Shown: positions 53,339 through 61,773, counted from the first letter of the stretch. The stretch: DNA of 64,000 nt from Mesorhizobium sp. (GCF_024509055.1 NZ_JANINM010000520.1:19664-83663); one strand, 5' to 3'. Notes: generated by a model from the letters alone, not told the origin. Translations and numbers: made by a program.

Positions 53339-54541
53339 CTACCGCAGAGCTTCGACCGCCTCGGCGATGCGCCCGATCGCTTTCTCGATCAGGTCCATCG
53401 ACGTGGCTATGGAGATGCGGAAATGCGGCGACATGCCGTAGGCCGAGCCTTGCACCACCGCGACCCGCGCCTGATCGAGCAGGTACAGCGAAAGATCGTC
53501 GTCGCTGCCGACAACGGAGCCGTCCGGAAGCCGGCGGCCGATCAGGGCCGAGCAGTTGGGATAGAGATAAAAGGCCCCTTCAGGTGTCTGGCAGGTAAGG
53601 CCAGGAATTGCCCGCAGCAGTTCCAGTGCTCGATCGCGTCTGGCCTGGAACGCGAGCGCTCGCGGCGCCAAGAAATCCTGCGGGCCGTCAAGCGCGGCTA
53701 TGGTCGCGGCCTGCGAGATGGATGACGGGTTTGACGTGCTCTGGCTCTGCACCGTCGCCATGGCGCGGATCAGCGGTTCCGGTCCACCGGCATAGCCGAT
53801 CCGCCAGCCTGTCATGGCGTAGGCCTTCGACACGCCGTTGACCGTCAGCGTGCGATCCTTCAGTCGCGGCTCGACACCGGCGATCGTATCGAAGGCACGA
53901 CCGTCGAACAGGATGTGCTCGTAGATGTCGTCGGTCAGGATATGAACATGCGGATGATCGAGCAGCACAGCGGCGAGCGCGGCAAGCTCGTCGCGGCTGT
54001 AGACGGCGCCTGTCGGGTTGGACGGGGTGTTGATGAGCAGCCATTTCGTGCGCCCGGTGATGGCTGCCCGCAGGGCCTGCGGCGAGAGCTTGAAGCCAAG
54101 CTCCTCGCCGCAGGGAACGACCACGGGCTTGCCTTCGCCCAGCAGCACGATGTCGGTGTAGGAAACCCAATAGGGCGCGGGAACGATCACCTCGTCGTCA
54201 GGTGCGAGCGTCGCCAGTAGGGCGTTGTAGATGATCTGCTTGGCGCCGCCGGCGACGCTGATCTCCGACGGCCTGTAGTCGAGGCCGTTCTCGCGCCTGA
54301 ACTTGCTGGCCACCGCTTTCTTCAGCGCCGCCGTTCCATCCACGGCCGTATAGCGTGTCTCTCCCCTGCGCATCGCCTCGTAGGCTGCCTCGACGACATG
54401 CGAGGGTGTCGGAAAATCCGGCTCGCCGGCGCTCAGGCTGATGACGTCTATTCCGGCCGCGCGCATTTCGATCGCGCGAGCGGTGACCGCCATGCTTGGA
54501 CTTGGCTTGATGACGTCGAGACGGGGAGCGATGAGGCCCAC
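53339..54541 (-). CDS. Class I/II pyridoxal-phosphate aminotransferase (aspartate type), GTG start
   Basis: A 400-residue aspartate-aminotransferase-like enzyme. The PLP lysine is in NGVSKAYAMTGWRIGYAGG, NPTGA is in LLINTPSNPTGAVYS, and the C-terminal arginine is in SPHFRISIATS. AGGAG at 6 bp sets GTG at 54541 (MGLIAPRLDVIKPSPSMAV). The upstream frame to 54748 is not conserved. First gene of the operon with the carrier, carboxylase and PxpA; operator site 3 lies 51 bp upstream. A keto acid from its amino substrate may feed the LDH2 or ThDP enzymes. Confidence 0.92.
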   Translation of the reverse strand: MGLIAPRLDVIKPSPSMAVTARAIEMRAAGIDVISLSAGEPDFPTPSHVVEAAYEAMRRGETRYTAVDGTAALKKAVASKFRRENGLDYRPSEISVAGGAKQIIYNALLATLAPDDEVIVPAPYWVSYTDIVLLGEGKPVVVPCGEELGFKLSPQALRAAITGRTKWLLINTPSNPTGAVYSRDELAALAAVLLDHPHVHILTDDIYEHILFDGRAFDTIAGVEPRLKDRTLTVNGVSKAYAMTGWRIGYAGGPEPLIRAMATVQSQSTSNPSSISQAATIAALDGPQDFLAPRALAFQARRDRALELLRAIPGLTCQTPEGAFYLYPNCSALIGRRLPDGSVVGSDDDLSLYLLDQARVAVVQGSAYGMSPHFRISIATSMDLIEKAIGRIAEAVEALR

Positions 54542-54591
54542 GGAACACTCCTGGGGATGCCTGCGCGGCTCAGCCCGCAGCGGATGCATAA

Positions 54592-54611
54592 ATTGGATAA
54601 TGTATTCTGAT
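54592..54611 (+). promoter_or_regulatory. Candidate GntR operator, site 3
   Basis: ATTGGATAATGTATTCTGAT, dyad GGATA-ATG-TATTC. It shares its first 16 bases with site 1 apart from one change. It lies between the divergent aminotransferase and FAD oxidoreductase genes. Confidence 0.65.
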
Positions 54612-54674
54612 TTTCGCGTCAAACCCCTTTTTCTTGCAAGAAGGCTGGGGTATGTCTGTTTCCGGGCATCCTCT

Positions 54675-54694
54675 TGCAGAGAAAAGTATCCAAT
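54675..54694 (-). promoter_or_regulatory. Possible GntR operator, degenerate site 4
   Basis: On the minus strand, ATTGGATA followed by CTTTTCTC. The first half-site is perfect and the second weak. It lies 45 bp upstream of the FAD oxidoreductase start. Confidence 0.35.
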
Positions 54695-54738
54695 CTCAGC
54701 TCCGATGCCTGAAATTTGAGATAGGGACCACGACTGGA

Positions 54739-55917
54739 ATGAGCGCAAACTATGATGTGGTGATCGTCGGCGGAGGCGTCGTCGGCAGCTCGATCGCCTA
54801 TTTCCTCTCCGCCAATCCGGATTTCGATGGCAGCATCGCGGTCGTTGAGCGGGACCCCCATTACACCGCCTCGTCTTCTTCGTTGTCGACCAGCGCCATA
54901 CGCCAGCAGTTCGGCACCCCGCCGAACATTGCCATGTCGAAGTTCAGCCTCGACTTCCTGCGCGAGGTGGGCACCCGGCTTGCGGTCGATGACGAGCCGG
55001 CCGACATCGGACTTCACCAGCCCGGCTATCTTGTACTGGCGACGCCGGAGCGGGCAGAGGCACAGCGCGTCAAGAACCGCGTTCAGCGCGACGTGGGCGT
55101 CGATATCGAGCTGATCGAGCAGGCCGATCTGGCACGGCGCTTTCCCTGGCTCAACACGGACGACCTGGCGCTTGGTTCATTCGGTCGAGGCTGTGAAGGC
55201 TGGTTCGACGGACCGGGCCTGATGCAGGCGTTCCGCCGCAAGGCGCGCGCCCAGAAGGTCGACTATCTTGCCGCGACCGTGACTGGACTGGACATGGCGT
55301 CCCGCGGCAAGGTCGGCGAAGTGGTGCTGGACAATGGCAGGCGGCTTTCCGCCGGCACGGTGATCAACGCGGCCGGACCGTGGAGCGCGGGCATAGCGCG
55401 GATGGCCGGCACCGACCTGCCGGTCGTACCGAGCAAGCGTTGCGTCTTCGTCTTCGAAAGCCCGGCGCGGATCGAGAATTGTCCTTTCGTCTTCGACACC
55501 AGCGGCCTCTGGCTGCGGCCGGAAGGGCAGCTCTTCCTGTGCGGTATTCCACCCGTGCGCGAGAATGATCCGGACGATTTTGGCCTGGATGTCGATTACA
55601 ACCTGTTCGACGAGCTGATCTGGCCGGCACTGGCGCATCGCGTGCCCGGCTTCGAACAATTGCGCATGTTGCGCGCCTGGGCAGGCCTCTATGAATACAA
55701 CACCTTCGACCACAGCGGCATCATAGGTCGTCACCCGGAAGTCTCCAATTTCGTTCTGGCAACCGGCTTCAGCGGTCACGGTATGATGCACGCCGCCGCC
55801 ACTGGTTCGGGCGTGAGCGACCTCATCGCCTATGGCGAATATCGCTCCATTGATCTCTCGGCCTTCCGCTACGAGCGTATTGCCGGCAACCAGCCTATTG
55901 AGGAACATGTCTACTGA
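54739..55917 (+). CDS. DAO-family FAD-dependent oxidoreductase
   Basis: A 392-residue FAD-dependent amine or amino acid oxidoreductase of the glycine oxidase/sarcosine oxidase/D-amino acid dehydrogenase class. The FAD motif GGGVVG lies at residues 11-16, followed by ERDPHYTASSSSLSTSAIRQQF. The C-terminal nucleotide-binding part is GFSGHGMMHAAATGSGVSDLI. The ATG at 54739 is chosen because the flavin motif begins immediately; the frame upstream to 54634 is not conserved. Together with GntR (56038) it forms a plus-strand pair. Expected chemistry: oxidation of a secondary amine or amino acid to an imine or keto acid. Confidence 0.9.
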   Translation: MSANYDVVIVGGGVVGSSIAYFLSANPDFDGSIAVVERDPHYTASSSSLSTSAIRQQFGTPPNIAMSKFSLDFLREVGTRLAVDDEPADIGLHQPGYLVLATPERAEAQRVKNRVQRDVGVDIELIEQADLARRFPWLNTDDLALGSFGRGCEGWFDGPGLMQAFRRKARAQKVDYLAATVTGLDMASRGKVGEVVLDNGRRLSAGTVINAAGPWSAGIARMAGTDLPVVPSKRCVFVFESPARIENCPFVFDTSGLWLRPEGQLFLCGIPPVRENDPDDFGLDVDYNLFDELIWPALAHRVPGFEQLRMLRAWAGLYEYNTFDHSGIIGRHPEVSNFVLATGFSGHGMMHAAATGSGVSDLIAYGEYRSIDLSAFRYERIAGNQPIEEHVY

Positions 55918-56037
55918 GGCAGGTTCCGGGGCAACGGCATCGGAGTGACAACAACCAGCAAGCGGTGCTATGCGTCCGTTTCTTCAATCAAAATGCCGCC
56001 GCCAGCAGAAATAGAGGCGACATCCCCAGGCTGATCC

Positions 56038-56691
56038 ATGCTCGTACAGAAGAAAACCATCTCGGCCCAGGTCGCCGACGCCATCAGGCAGAAGATCCTG
56101 GTCGGCGAATACGAGGCCAACGCCCAGCTGAGGCAAGAGCATTTGGCGACCGAGTTCGGCGTCAGCCGGATACCGGTGCGCGAGGCGCTGCATCAGCTTC
56201 ATTCGGAAGGCTTCGTCACGCTCGTCTCGCACAAGGGCGCCGTCGTTTCCTCGATCTCGCTGGACGAGATCCTTGAGCTTTATGAACTACGAGCCCGGAT
56301 CGAGACCTGGCTGCTGGCCCTTGCCATTCCAAGGATGACCGATGCCGACTTCGCGCTTGCCAAGGAACGAGCCAAGCAGCATCAGGAGCAGGGCGCGACC
56401 GGCGAATACTCCAACCAGCTGAACTGGAACTTCCACGCCGCCCTCTACGCGCCATCCGGCCGCAAGGCGACGATCGAATTGGTGGGGCGCATCTACCAGC
56501 AGCTGGAGCGCTATACCCGCATGATGGTCTCGCTCACCGAAATCCAGGTGAAGTCCGATCGAGACCACTGGCAGCTGATCGAGCTATGTGAGGCCAAGGA
56601 CACGCTGCGCGCCGTCGGCCTGCTGGAAATGCACATCATCACCAGCGGCAAATTCCTGGTCGACAGGCTGCAGGAGTTGCGCGGCGATTGA
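56038..56691 (+). CDS. GntR family transcriptional regulator with FCD domain
   Basis: A 217-residue FadR-subfamily regulator. The winged helix-turn-helix is residues 7-70 (ADAIRQKILVGEYEANAQLRQEHLATEFGVSRIPVREALHQLHSEGFV). The helical FCD ligand domain follows, with metal-site-like His/Asp residues (NWNFHAALYAPSGR and MHIITSGK). It is the only GntR gene in the window, next to operator site 3/4, so it is the prime candidate reader of the ATTGGATA dyads. Organic acids are usual ligands of this subfamily. Confidence 0.92.
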   Translation: MLVQKKTISAQVADAIRQKILVGEYEANAQLRQEHLATEFGVSRIPVREALHQLHSEGFVTLVSHKGAVVSSISLDEILELYELRARIETWLLALAIPRMTDADFALAKERAKQHQEQGATGEYSNQLNWNFHAALYAPSGRKATIELVGRIYQQLERYTRMMVSLTEIQVKSDRDHWQLIELCEAKDTLRAVGLLEMHIITSGKFLVDRLQELRGD

Positions 56692-56740
56692 TCCGCCCGG
56701 TCCAGCAGGACCTGGACTCGTCTTGCAGTGCCTGCCGAAA

Positions 56741-57205
56741 TCATTTCCCGGGCTGACCGGTGGCTCGCGTCAGCAGGATGACCCCGGCCTTGTCGGCGGT
56801 GTCATAGTAGGTGAAGCCGGTGCGGTTCTGTCGTCGTCCGCGCATTTTCACCGGCAGGCCGTCGTGCCGCGCCTGGCTTTCCGCCGCATCGGCGTCCGGC
56901 ACTTCAAAACCAAGGTGGAAGACGCCTTCGCCCTTCGTCTCCAGGTGGATCCGTTGCGGCGAACGGTGCTCGCTCGGCTGACAGAGTTGCAGCTGAATGT
57001 TGGGCAGATTGCAGATGCGGTACCGCATCGCCATGAAGCCCTCGCGATTTGGGACCTCGAGTTCTTCATACTCGGCCAGCGGCGGATAGGATTCCCAGGG
57101 ACCTATGCCGATGGATTCGTAATAGGCCTGCGCCTTGTCGATGTCATGCACGACGATACAGACATGATGCAGCTTGTCGAAGATACCCAATTGCTCACTC
57201 CCCAT
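56741..57205 (-). CDS. VOC family protein (glyoxalase/methylmalonyl-CoA epimerase-like)
   Basis: A 154-residue VOC protein. HHVCIVVHDIDKAQAYYESIGIGPW opens it. The metal ligands can be suggested: His near residue 14, Gln in IQLQLCQP and His in GVFHLGFEV. The fourth, normally Glu near the C-terminus, is not evident (GVILLTRAT), so an altered metal site is possible. AAGGA precedes the ATG at 57205, 4 bp after the SDR stop. Last gene of the ThDP/ALDH/SDR operon; convergent with the GntR gene. Confidence 0.85.
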   Translation of the reverse strand: MGSEQLGIFDKLHHVCIVVHDIDKAQAYYESIGIGPWESYPPLAEYEELEVPNREGFMAMRYRICNLPNIQLQLCQPSEHRSPQRIHLETKGEGVFHLGFEVPDADAAESQARHDGLPVKMRGRRQNRTGFTYYDTADKAGVILLTRATGQPGK

Positions 57206-57209
57206 TTGC

Positions 57210-57989
57210 TCATTCCTTTACCGGCACGGTGTAGTTCAACACGCGGCGCCCACCATCTGGGTAGATGGTCTCGCCGGTGATGTAGGACGCGTCGTCGCTG
57301 GCAAGGAAAGCCACGACGGATGCGATCTCCGCCGCGGTGCCCAGCCGGCCGAGCGGCGTGCGCGAAAGGATAGCGCGGCGCATTTCCTCGGAATCGATGA
57401 AGTTGCCGTCCATCACCATCTCGGTGGCGATGGTGCCGGGACCGACCCCGACGACGCGGATGCCGTAGGGCGCGAAGGCGACGGCGGCGGTGCCTGTGAC
57501 CTGGTTCATGCCGCCCTTGGATATCGCGTAAGTGGCGACGCGCGGATTGGCGAGGCCCGAATTGATCGACGACATGTTTATGATGACGCCGCCCTGCCCT
57601 TGCGCGATCATCTGGCGGGCCGCTGCCTGCGTGCCCATGAACGCGCCCTTCAGGTTCACGGCAAGAACACGGTCGTAATCAGCTTCGCTGATGTCGAGAA
57701 AGTCCTGAACCGGAGCGATGCCGGCATTGTTGACCATGATGTCGACACGGCCGAACCTGGCAATCGCCGCCGCGACCAGCGCGTCGACCTGATCCTTCCT
57801 GCTGACGTCCGTGACCACGGCCACCACGTTCGCTGGCGTGCCGATTTCGGCAGCGCATTTCTTCAATTCATCGGCGTCGATATCGCCGAGCACGACCTTA
57901 GCGCCTTCGGCCAGGAAGCGCTCGGCGCATGCGCGCCCGATGCCGCGTGCCGCTCCGGTGACAACCGCTACCTTGCCAGCTTGTCTCAT
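57210..57989 (-). CDS. Short-chain dehydrogenase/reductase (SDR)
   Basis: A 259-residue classical SDR. TGAARGIG lies at residues 10-17 and DIDADELKK follows strand 2 (NAD-like). NNAG is present, and the S-Y-K triad is in NMSSINSGLANPRVATYAISKGG. The C-terminus IYPDGGRRVLNYTVPVKE is near-identical to that of the SDR at 45523. GAAGGA at 7 bp supports the ATG at 57989. It follows the aldehyde dehydrogenase in the minus-strand operon. Confidence 0.92.
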   Translation of the reverse strand: MRQAGKVAVVTGAARGIGRACAERFLAEGAKVVLGDIDADELKKCAAEIGTPANVVAVVTDVSRKDQVDALVAAAIARFGRVDIMVNNAGIAPVQDFLDISEADYDRVLAVNLKGAFMGTQAAARQMIAQGQGGVIINMSSINSGLANPRVATYAISKGGMNQVTGTAAVAFAPYGIRVVGVGPGTIATEMVMDGNFIDSEEMRRAILSRTPLGRLGTAAEIASVVAFLASDDASYITGETIYPDGGRRVLNYTVPVKE

Positions 57990-58084
57990 GCTCGGTTCCT
58001 TCGTCATTTGTGAGCAGGCCATCCTTTGGAGAACGATGCGCAGGGCCTTGTCTCGGATTCGGGTAACGCGCTCCCCTTGCCTAT

Positions 58085-59563
58085 TTAGCGGATCACAAAG
58101 GGATTGGCGGTCTTGCCGGCGGTATCTATCCACACAGTCTTGGTCTGCAGATAGGCGTTGATCGCCTCCTGCCCACTCTCGCGGCCTATGCCACTTCTCT
58201 TGTAGCCCCCAAAAGGCGCCATGTAGGAGACCGCGCGGTATGAATTGATCCAAACCATGCCCGCTTCCATGGCCGCCGCGCCGCGCAGCGCCCTGCCCAT
58301 GTCGCTCGTCCACAATCCAGCCGCCAAGCCGTAGGGACTGTCGTTGGCGATGGCGAAAGCCTCTTCCTCGTCATCGAAAGGAATGACCGAAAGGATCGGC
58401 CCGAACACCTCTTCGCGCGCGATGCGCATTGAATTGTTGACGCCGGTGAAGATGGTGGGCTCGACGAACCACCCGTGCGCCAGTTTGTCCGACGCGGGCT
58501 TTCCGCCGCCCAGAACGCACAGCGCGCCCTCGCGCCGCGCGATGCCGAGATAGGAAAGCACCTTCTCGCGCTGGGCTTGCGTGGTGATCGGCCCGACCTG
58601 GGTCTCGGGCAGTGCCGGGTTGCCCATTCGGGCGCTGGCGGCGAGCGTGATGACGTCCTCGACGAAGCGATCGTGGATCTTGCGCTGGACAAGCAGTCGC
58701 GAGCCGGCGATGCAGGTCTGGCCGCTGGCCGCGAAAATGCCGGAGATCGCGCCGTTGACGGCGCTTTCCAGATTGGCGTCGTCGAAGACGATGTTGGCCG
58801 ACTTGCCGCCAAGCTCCAGCGTGACCGCCTTCAACCCTTCGGCTGCCGCGCGATATACGGCAAGCCCGCCTGGTTCGCCACCCGTGAAGGCGATCTTGGC
58901 GACGTCAGGATGGGAGACCAGCGGCACCCCGACTTCCTGCGGCATGCCGGTGACCGTGTTGACGACGCCCGGCGGAAAGCCGGCCTGTGCGAACAGCTTC
59001 ACGAATTCCAGTGTCGATGCCGAGGCATGCTCCGACGGCTTGATGACAACGGTGTTGCCGGCCGCCAGCAGCGGCGCGAGCTTCCAGGTCAGGAGCAGCA
59101 GGGGCGAATTCCAGGGAACGATCGCAGCGATGACGCCGAGCGGCTCATGACGGGTGAAGGCGAACATGCCGGCTTTGTCGATCGGAAGCACCGACCCTTC
59201 GATCTTGTCGGCAAGACCGCCGAAATAGCGGAACCATTCAGGGATGTAGCGCAGTTGCGCCGTCATCTCGGTGATCAGCTTGCCGTTGTCGCGGGTCTCG
59301 ATCGCGGCGATGCGCTCGGCATTCTCGGCGATCAGTTCAGAAAGCCGTACGAGGAGCTTGCCGCGCGCTGTCGGCGTGATGCCGGCCCAGTCCTTCGACC
59401 GGAAAGCCGCCTTGGCGGAGGCCACGGCCGCGTCCACTTCCGAGTTGCCGTCGCGCGGTATCAGCGCCCACGGCTTGCCGGTGAAGGGATCATAACTCTC
59501 GAACGTGTCGGCGCTGGATTGCAGCCGACCGCCGACCGTATTCTGGAAGTTGACCAGCGACAT
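58085..59563 (-). CDS. Aldehyde dehydrogenase family protein
   Basis: A 492-residue NAD(P)-dependent aldehyde dehydrogenase. It has PWNSPLLLLTWKLAPLL, the catalytic Glu in LELGGKSANIVF, the catalytic Cys in ASGQTCIAGSR and C-terminal PFGGYKRSGIGRESG. GAGGG 5 bp upstream sets the ATG at 59563 (MSLVNFQN). It lies directly after the ThDP decarboxylase genes, so it likely oxidises the aldehyde from decarboxylation (sulfoacetaldehyde, phosphonoacetaldehyde, or another). Confidence 0.93.
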   Translation of the reverse strand: MSLVNFQNTVGGRLQSSADTFESYDPFTGKPWALIPRDGNSEVDAAVASAKAAFRSKDWAGITPTARGKLLVRLSELIAENAERIAAIETRDNGKLITEMTAQLRYIPEWFRYFGGLADKIEGSVLPIDKAGMFAFTRHEPLGVIAAIVPWNSPLLLLTWKLAPLLAAGNTVVIKPSEHASASTLEFVKLFAQAGFPPGVVNTVTGMPQEVGVPLVSHPDVAKIAFTGGEPGGLAVYRAAAEGLKAVTLELGGKSANIVFDDANLESAVNGAISGIFAASGQTCIAGSRLLVQRKIHDRFVEDVITLAASARMGNPALPETQVGPITTQAQREKVLSYLGIARREGALCVLGGGKPASDKLAHGWFVEPTIFTGVNNSMRIAREEVFGPILSVIPFDDEEEAFAIANDSPYGLAAGLWTSDMGRALRGAAAMEAGMVWINSYRAVSYMAPFGGYKRSGIGRESGQEAINAYLQTKTVWIDTAGKTANPFVIR

Positions 59564-59571
59564 GTCGGCCC

Positions 59572-60168
59572 TCAACAGGTGGCAAAGCCCAGATGGGCGC
59601 GAAAGCGGTTCTTGACCGCGACGGCGTCTCGCGGCGGCAGCGAGCGCGGCAAGTTCTCAGCGGTGATCTTCAGCACGAACAAGCGAGGCCCTCCGGCAGG
59701 GCGGCGCAACCTTTCGCACAGCGCGTCAACCTCCTCCAAGGATCGCAGTTCAGCGACCTCCGCGAAACCGCAGGCGGAGGCGACCTTGTCGAAGCCGATG
59801 CCTCGGCCCGTATGGCTGGACTGCATGCCGGTCTCGCCGAAATGCTGGTTGTCGAGCACGATCAGGTCGAGGTTCCGCGGTCGCGCCACCGAAATCGTCG
59901 CCAGCGACCCGAACGCCATGAGCTGCTCGCCATCTCCGGTGATCACCATCACACGCCTCTGCGGCTGGGCTTGGGCGAGCCCAAGCCCGACCAATGCCGC
60001 ACCGCCCATCGCGCCCCAGAGATAGTAGTTGTCGTCCCGGTCGCCCGCGGCATGCACGTCGTAGCTCGGCGAGCCGAGCCCCGTTACCACCAGGGCGCCG
60101 TCGCGAGTGTCGAGCAGCTTCTTCACCGCCGCCCGGCGATCCATCGTCGGTAACATCATGTCGCTCAC
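59572..60168 (-). CDS. ThDP decarboxylase C-terminal subunit (sulfopyruvate decarboxylase beta-like), GTG start
   Basis: A 198-residue subunit with the ThDP/Mg2+ motif GDGEQLMAFGSLATISVARPRNLDLIVLDNQHF (GDG...DN). It resembles ComE of the sulfopyruvate decarboxylase type and the C-terminal part of phosphonopyruvate decarboxylase. The GTG at 60168 overlaps the stop of the partner gene as GTGA, which couples translation; an ATG at 60159 is possible. Together with 60165-60737 it should form a decarboxylase turning a beta-substituted pyruvate into an aldehyde and CO2. Confidence 0.88.
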   Translation of the reverse strand: MSDMMLPTMDRRAAVKKLLDTRDGALVVTGLGSPSYDVHAAGDRDDNYYLWGAMGGAALVGLGLAQAQPQRRVMVITGDGEQLMAFGSLATISVARPRNLDLIVLDNQHFGETGMQSSHTGRGIGFDKVASACGFAEVAELRSLEEVDALCERLRRPAGGPRLFVLKITAENLPRSLPPRDAVAVKNRFRAHLGFATC

Positions 60169-60737
60169 CACTTCTTCTTGCCAAGCAGGCGCTGTCCGAT
60201 CAGCACGGCGATCTGCTGGTCGGCATCGAAGGCCATCGCCGCCGCTTGCGCCACGGTGTCGACGAGATCAGCGCCGGTTTCCGCGCGAAGGACCCGTAGT
60301 CCGATCGCCTTCAATGAAGCCTCCGTCGCCTGCCCCATCGGCACCTGCCATGGATTGAACTCCGCCCACTCGCCCCGCATCGTCACCAGGACCAGCAATG
60401 GAAAGCGCGCCTGCACCGGAAGCGACAGCATGTTGATGCAGTTGCCAACACCGGACGACTGCATGAGCACGACGCTGCGCTTGCCGCCCAGCCAGGAGCC
60501 GGCAGCGATCGCAATGCCCTCCTCCTCGGTCGTCAGCACATTGGTGACGACTTCGGGATCGGCGCTGAAGCGGCGGATCAGCGTGGTGTGGCCAGCGTCG
60601 GGCACATAGGACATCTGGCTGATGCCGGCGGCTTTGAGCGCGTCATAGACCTGATCCGGCCACTGCGTTTCAGACGCCGCCGGAGGAACCGCTGAAGCAG
60701 CGGGTTCCTGGTGTTTCACTTGCGAGCTCGCCGTCAC
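60165..60737 (-). CDS. ThDP decarboxylase N-terminal subunit (sulfopyruvate decarboxylase alpha-like), GTG start
   Basis: A 190-residue subunit with the pyrimidine-binding ThDP domain. The catalytic glutamate is in VLTTEEEGIAIAAGSWLGGKRSVVLMQSSGVGNCINML, and PDAGHTTLI is the ComD-like opening. GGGGG at 6 bp sets GTG at 60737. The longer frame to 61022 crosses the promoter and LysR gene and is rejected. Separate N and C ThDP subunits are typical of ComDE and of some phosphonopyruvate decarboxylases. Divergent from LysR, which probably regulates it. Confidence 0.88.
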   Translation of the reverse strand: MTASSQVKHQEPAASAVPPAASETQWPDQVYDALKAAGISQMSYVPDAGHTTLIRRFSADPEVVTNVLTTEEEGIAIAAGSWLGGKRSVVLMQSSGVGNCINMLSLPVQARFPLLVLVTMRGEWAEFNPWQVPMGQATEASLKAIGLRVLRAETGADLVDTVAQAAAMAFDADQQIAVLIGQRLLGKKKW

Positions 60738-60749
60738 CTTGGACCCCCG

Positions 60750-60794
60750 AGATTGGATTTGCCGAAAGACTATCTTGGTTTTCCGATCCAATCT
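60750..60794. promoter_or_regulatory. Inverted repeat in ThDP/LysR divergent promoter
   Basis: AGATTGGAT (60750-60758) and ATCCAATCT (60786-60794) are perfect inverted copies with 27 bp between them. They lie between the ThDP-subunit start and the LysR start, so they are candidate half-sites for the LysR regulator. Confidence 0.5.
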
Positions 60795-60816
60795 TCGTCT
60801 CTTTCTCGTGACCAGA

Positions 60817-60822
60817 TATAAT
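60817..60822 (+). promoter_or_regulatory. Candidate -10 element for LysR gene
   Basis: TATAAT, a perfect consensus -10, 15 bp before the LysR ATG. The -35 region 17 bp upstream (TTCGTC) is poor. Confidence 0.45.
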
Positions 60823-60837
60823 GATATTTGATAGCTC

Positions 60838-61773
60838 ATGGAACTATCGCAGCTACGCACCCTGATCCATGTCGCCGAGCTCGGCAGCCTCAGCAAGGCC
60901 GCCGACCGGCTGCACATCGCGCAGCCGGCGCTGAGCCGCCAGGTGCGCATGCTGGAGGAAGAACTCGGCTTTGCCCTGTTCCTGCGCCACGGACGCGGCA
61001 TGGTGCTGTCCGAACAGGGCAAGGACGTGCTGGCTCACGCCGTTCGCGTGCTGGCCGAGATCGACGAGATCCGCGCCACCGCCACCCCGGCGGATGCTCC
61101 ACTGACCGGGGAGATTGCCATCGGTCTGCCGCCCACGGTCGCCGACATCATCTCGCTTCCGTTGGCGGCGGCTTTCGGCAAAGCCCATCCCAAGGCAAAG
61201 CTCAGGCTTGTCAGCGCCTATACCGGCTATTTGCTCGACTGGCTGCATCGGGGCGAGATAGACGTCGCCGTTCTCTACGATCCGCGCATGGCAAGGTCTC
61301 TGCGCACAAGGCCGTTGCTCCTGGAAAACCTCTTCCTGATCGGACCGCCCGGCGCCGGCTTCTCAACGGTTCGCGCGGTGCCGTTCAACTCGCTCGCCGG
61401 AAAACGGCTGCTGCTGCCCAGCGTGAAACATGGGCTCCGCATCCTTGTCGAACGCAGCGCTGCCGAAACCGGCATAACGCTCGACGTCGGCATCGAGGCC
61501 GACACCTATTCCGTGCTGAAAGACCTCGTCCGCAACGGCCATGGCTGGACGATCCTGCCGCTCGCCCCCATCCATGCCGACGTCGCCGCCGGCCTGCTTA
61601 CTGCTGCGCCGCTGATTGATCCCGTGCCCGTGCGCCGCCTCATTCTTGCCTATCCGGCCGACCGTCCGGCCTCGCGCCTAGCGCGCTTCGCCGGCCAAGC
61701 GATAGAGGATACGGCTCGCGATCTTGTCGAGCGCGCCGTGTGGGTCGGCCAGCTTCTCGGTCCAGCGCCGTGA
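60838..61773 (+). CDS. LysR family transcriptional regulator
   Basis: A 311-residue LysR regulator. The N-terminal HTH is MELSQLRTLIHVAELGSLSKAADRLHIAQPALSRQVRMLEEELG, followed by a type-2 periplasmic-binding-like effector domain from about residue 90 (GEIAIGLPPTVADI). It is divergent from the ThDP decarboxylase operon and probably activates it with an acid inducer. It resembles regulators of the NAC/CbbR class in size only; the ligand is unknown. Confidence 0.92.
   Translation: MELSQLRTLIHVAELGSLSKAADRLHIAQPALSRQVRMLEEELGFALFLRHGRGMVLSEQGKDVLAHAVRVLAEIDEIRATATPADAPLTGEIAIGLPPTVADIISLPLAAAFGKAHPKAKLRLVSAYTGYLLDWLHRGEIDVAVLYDPRMARSLRTRPLLLENLFLIGPPGAGFSTVRAVPFNSLAGKRLLLPSVKHGLRILVERSAAETGITLDVGIEADTYSVLKDLVRNGHGWTILPLAPIHADVAAGLLTAAPLIDPVPVRRLILAYPADRPASRLARFAGQAIEDTARDLVERAVWVGQLLGPAP

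Noticed and set aside
56700..56716. GGTCC/GGACC stem near the GntR and VOC convergent ends
   Set aside because: The arms are only 5 bp with no T-run, which is too common in GC-rich DNA to call.
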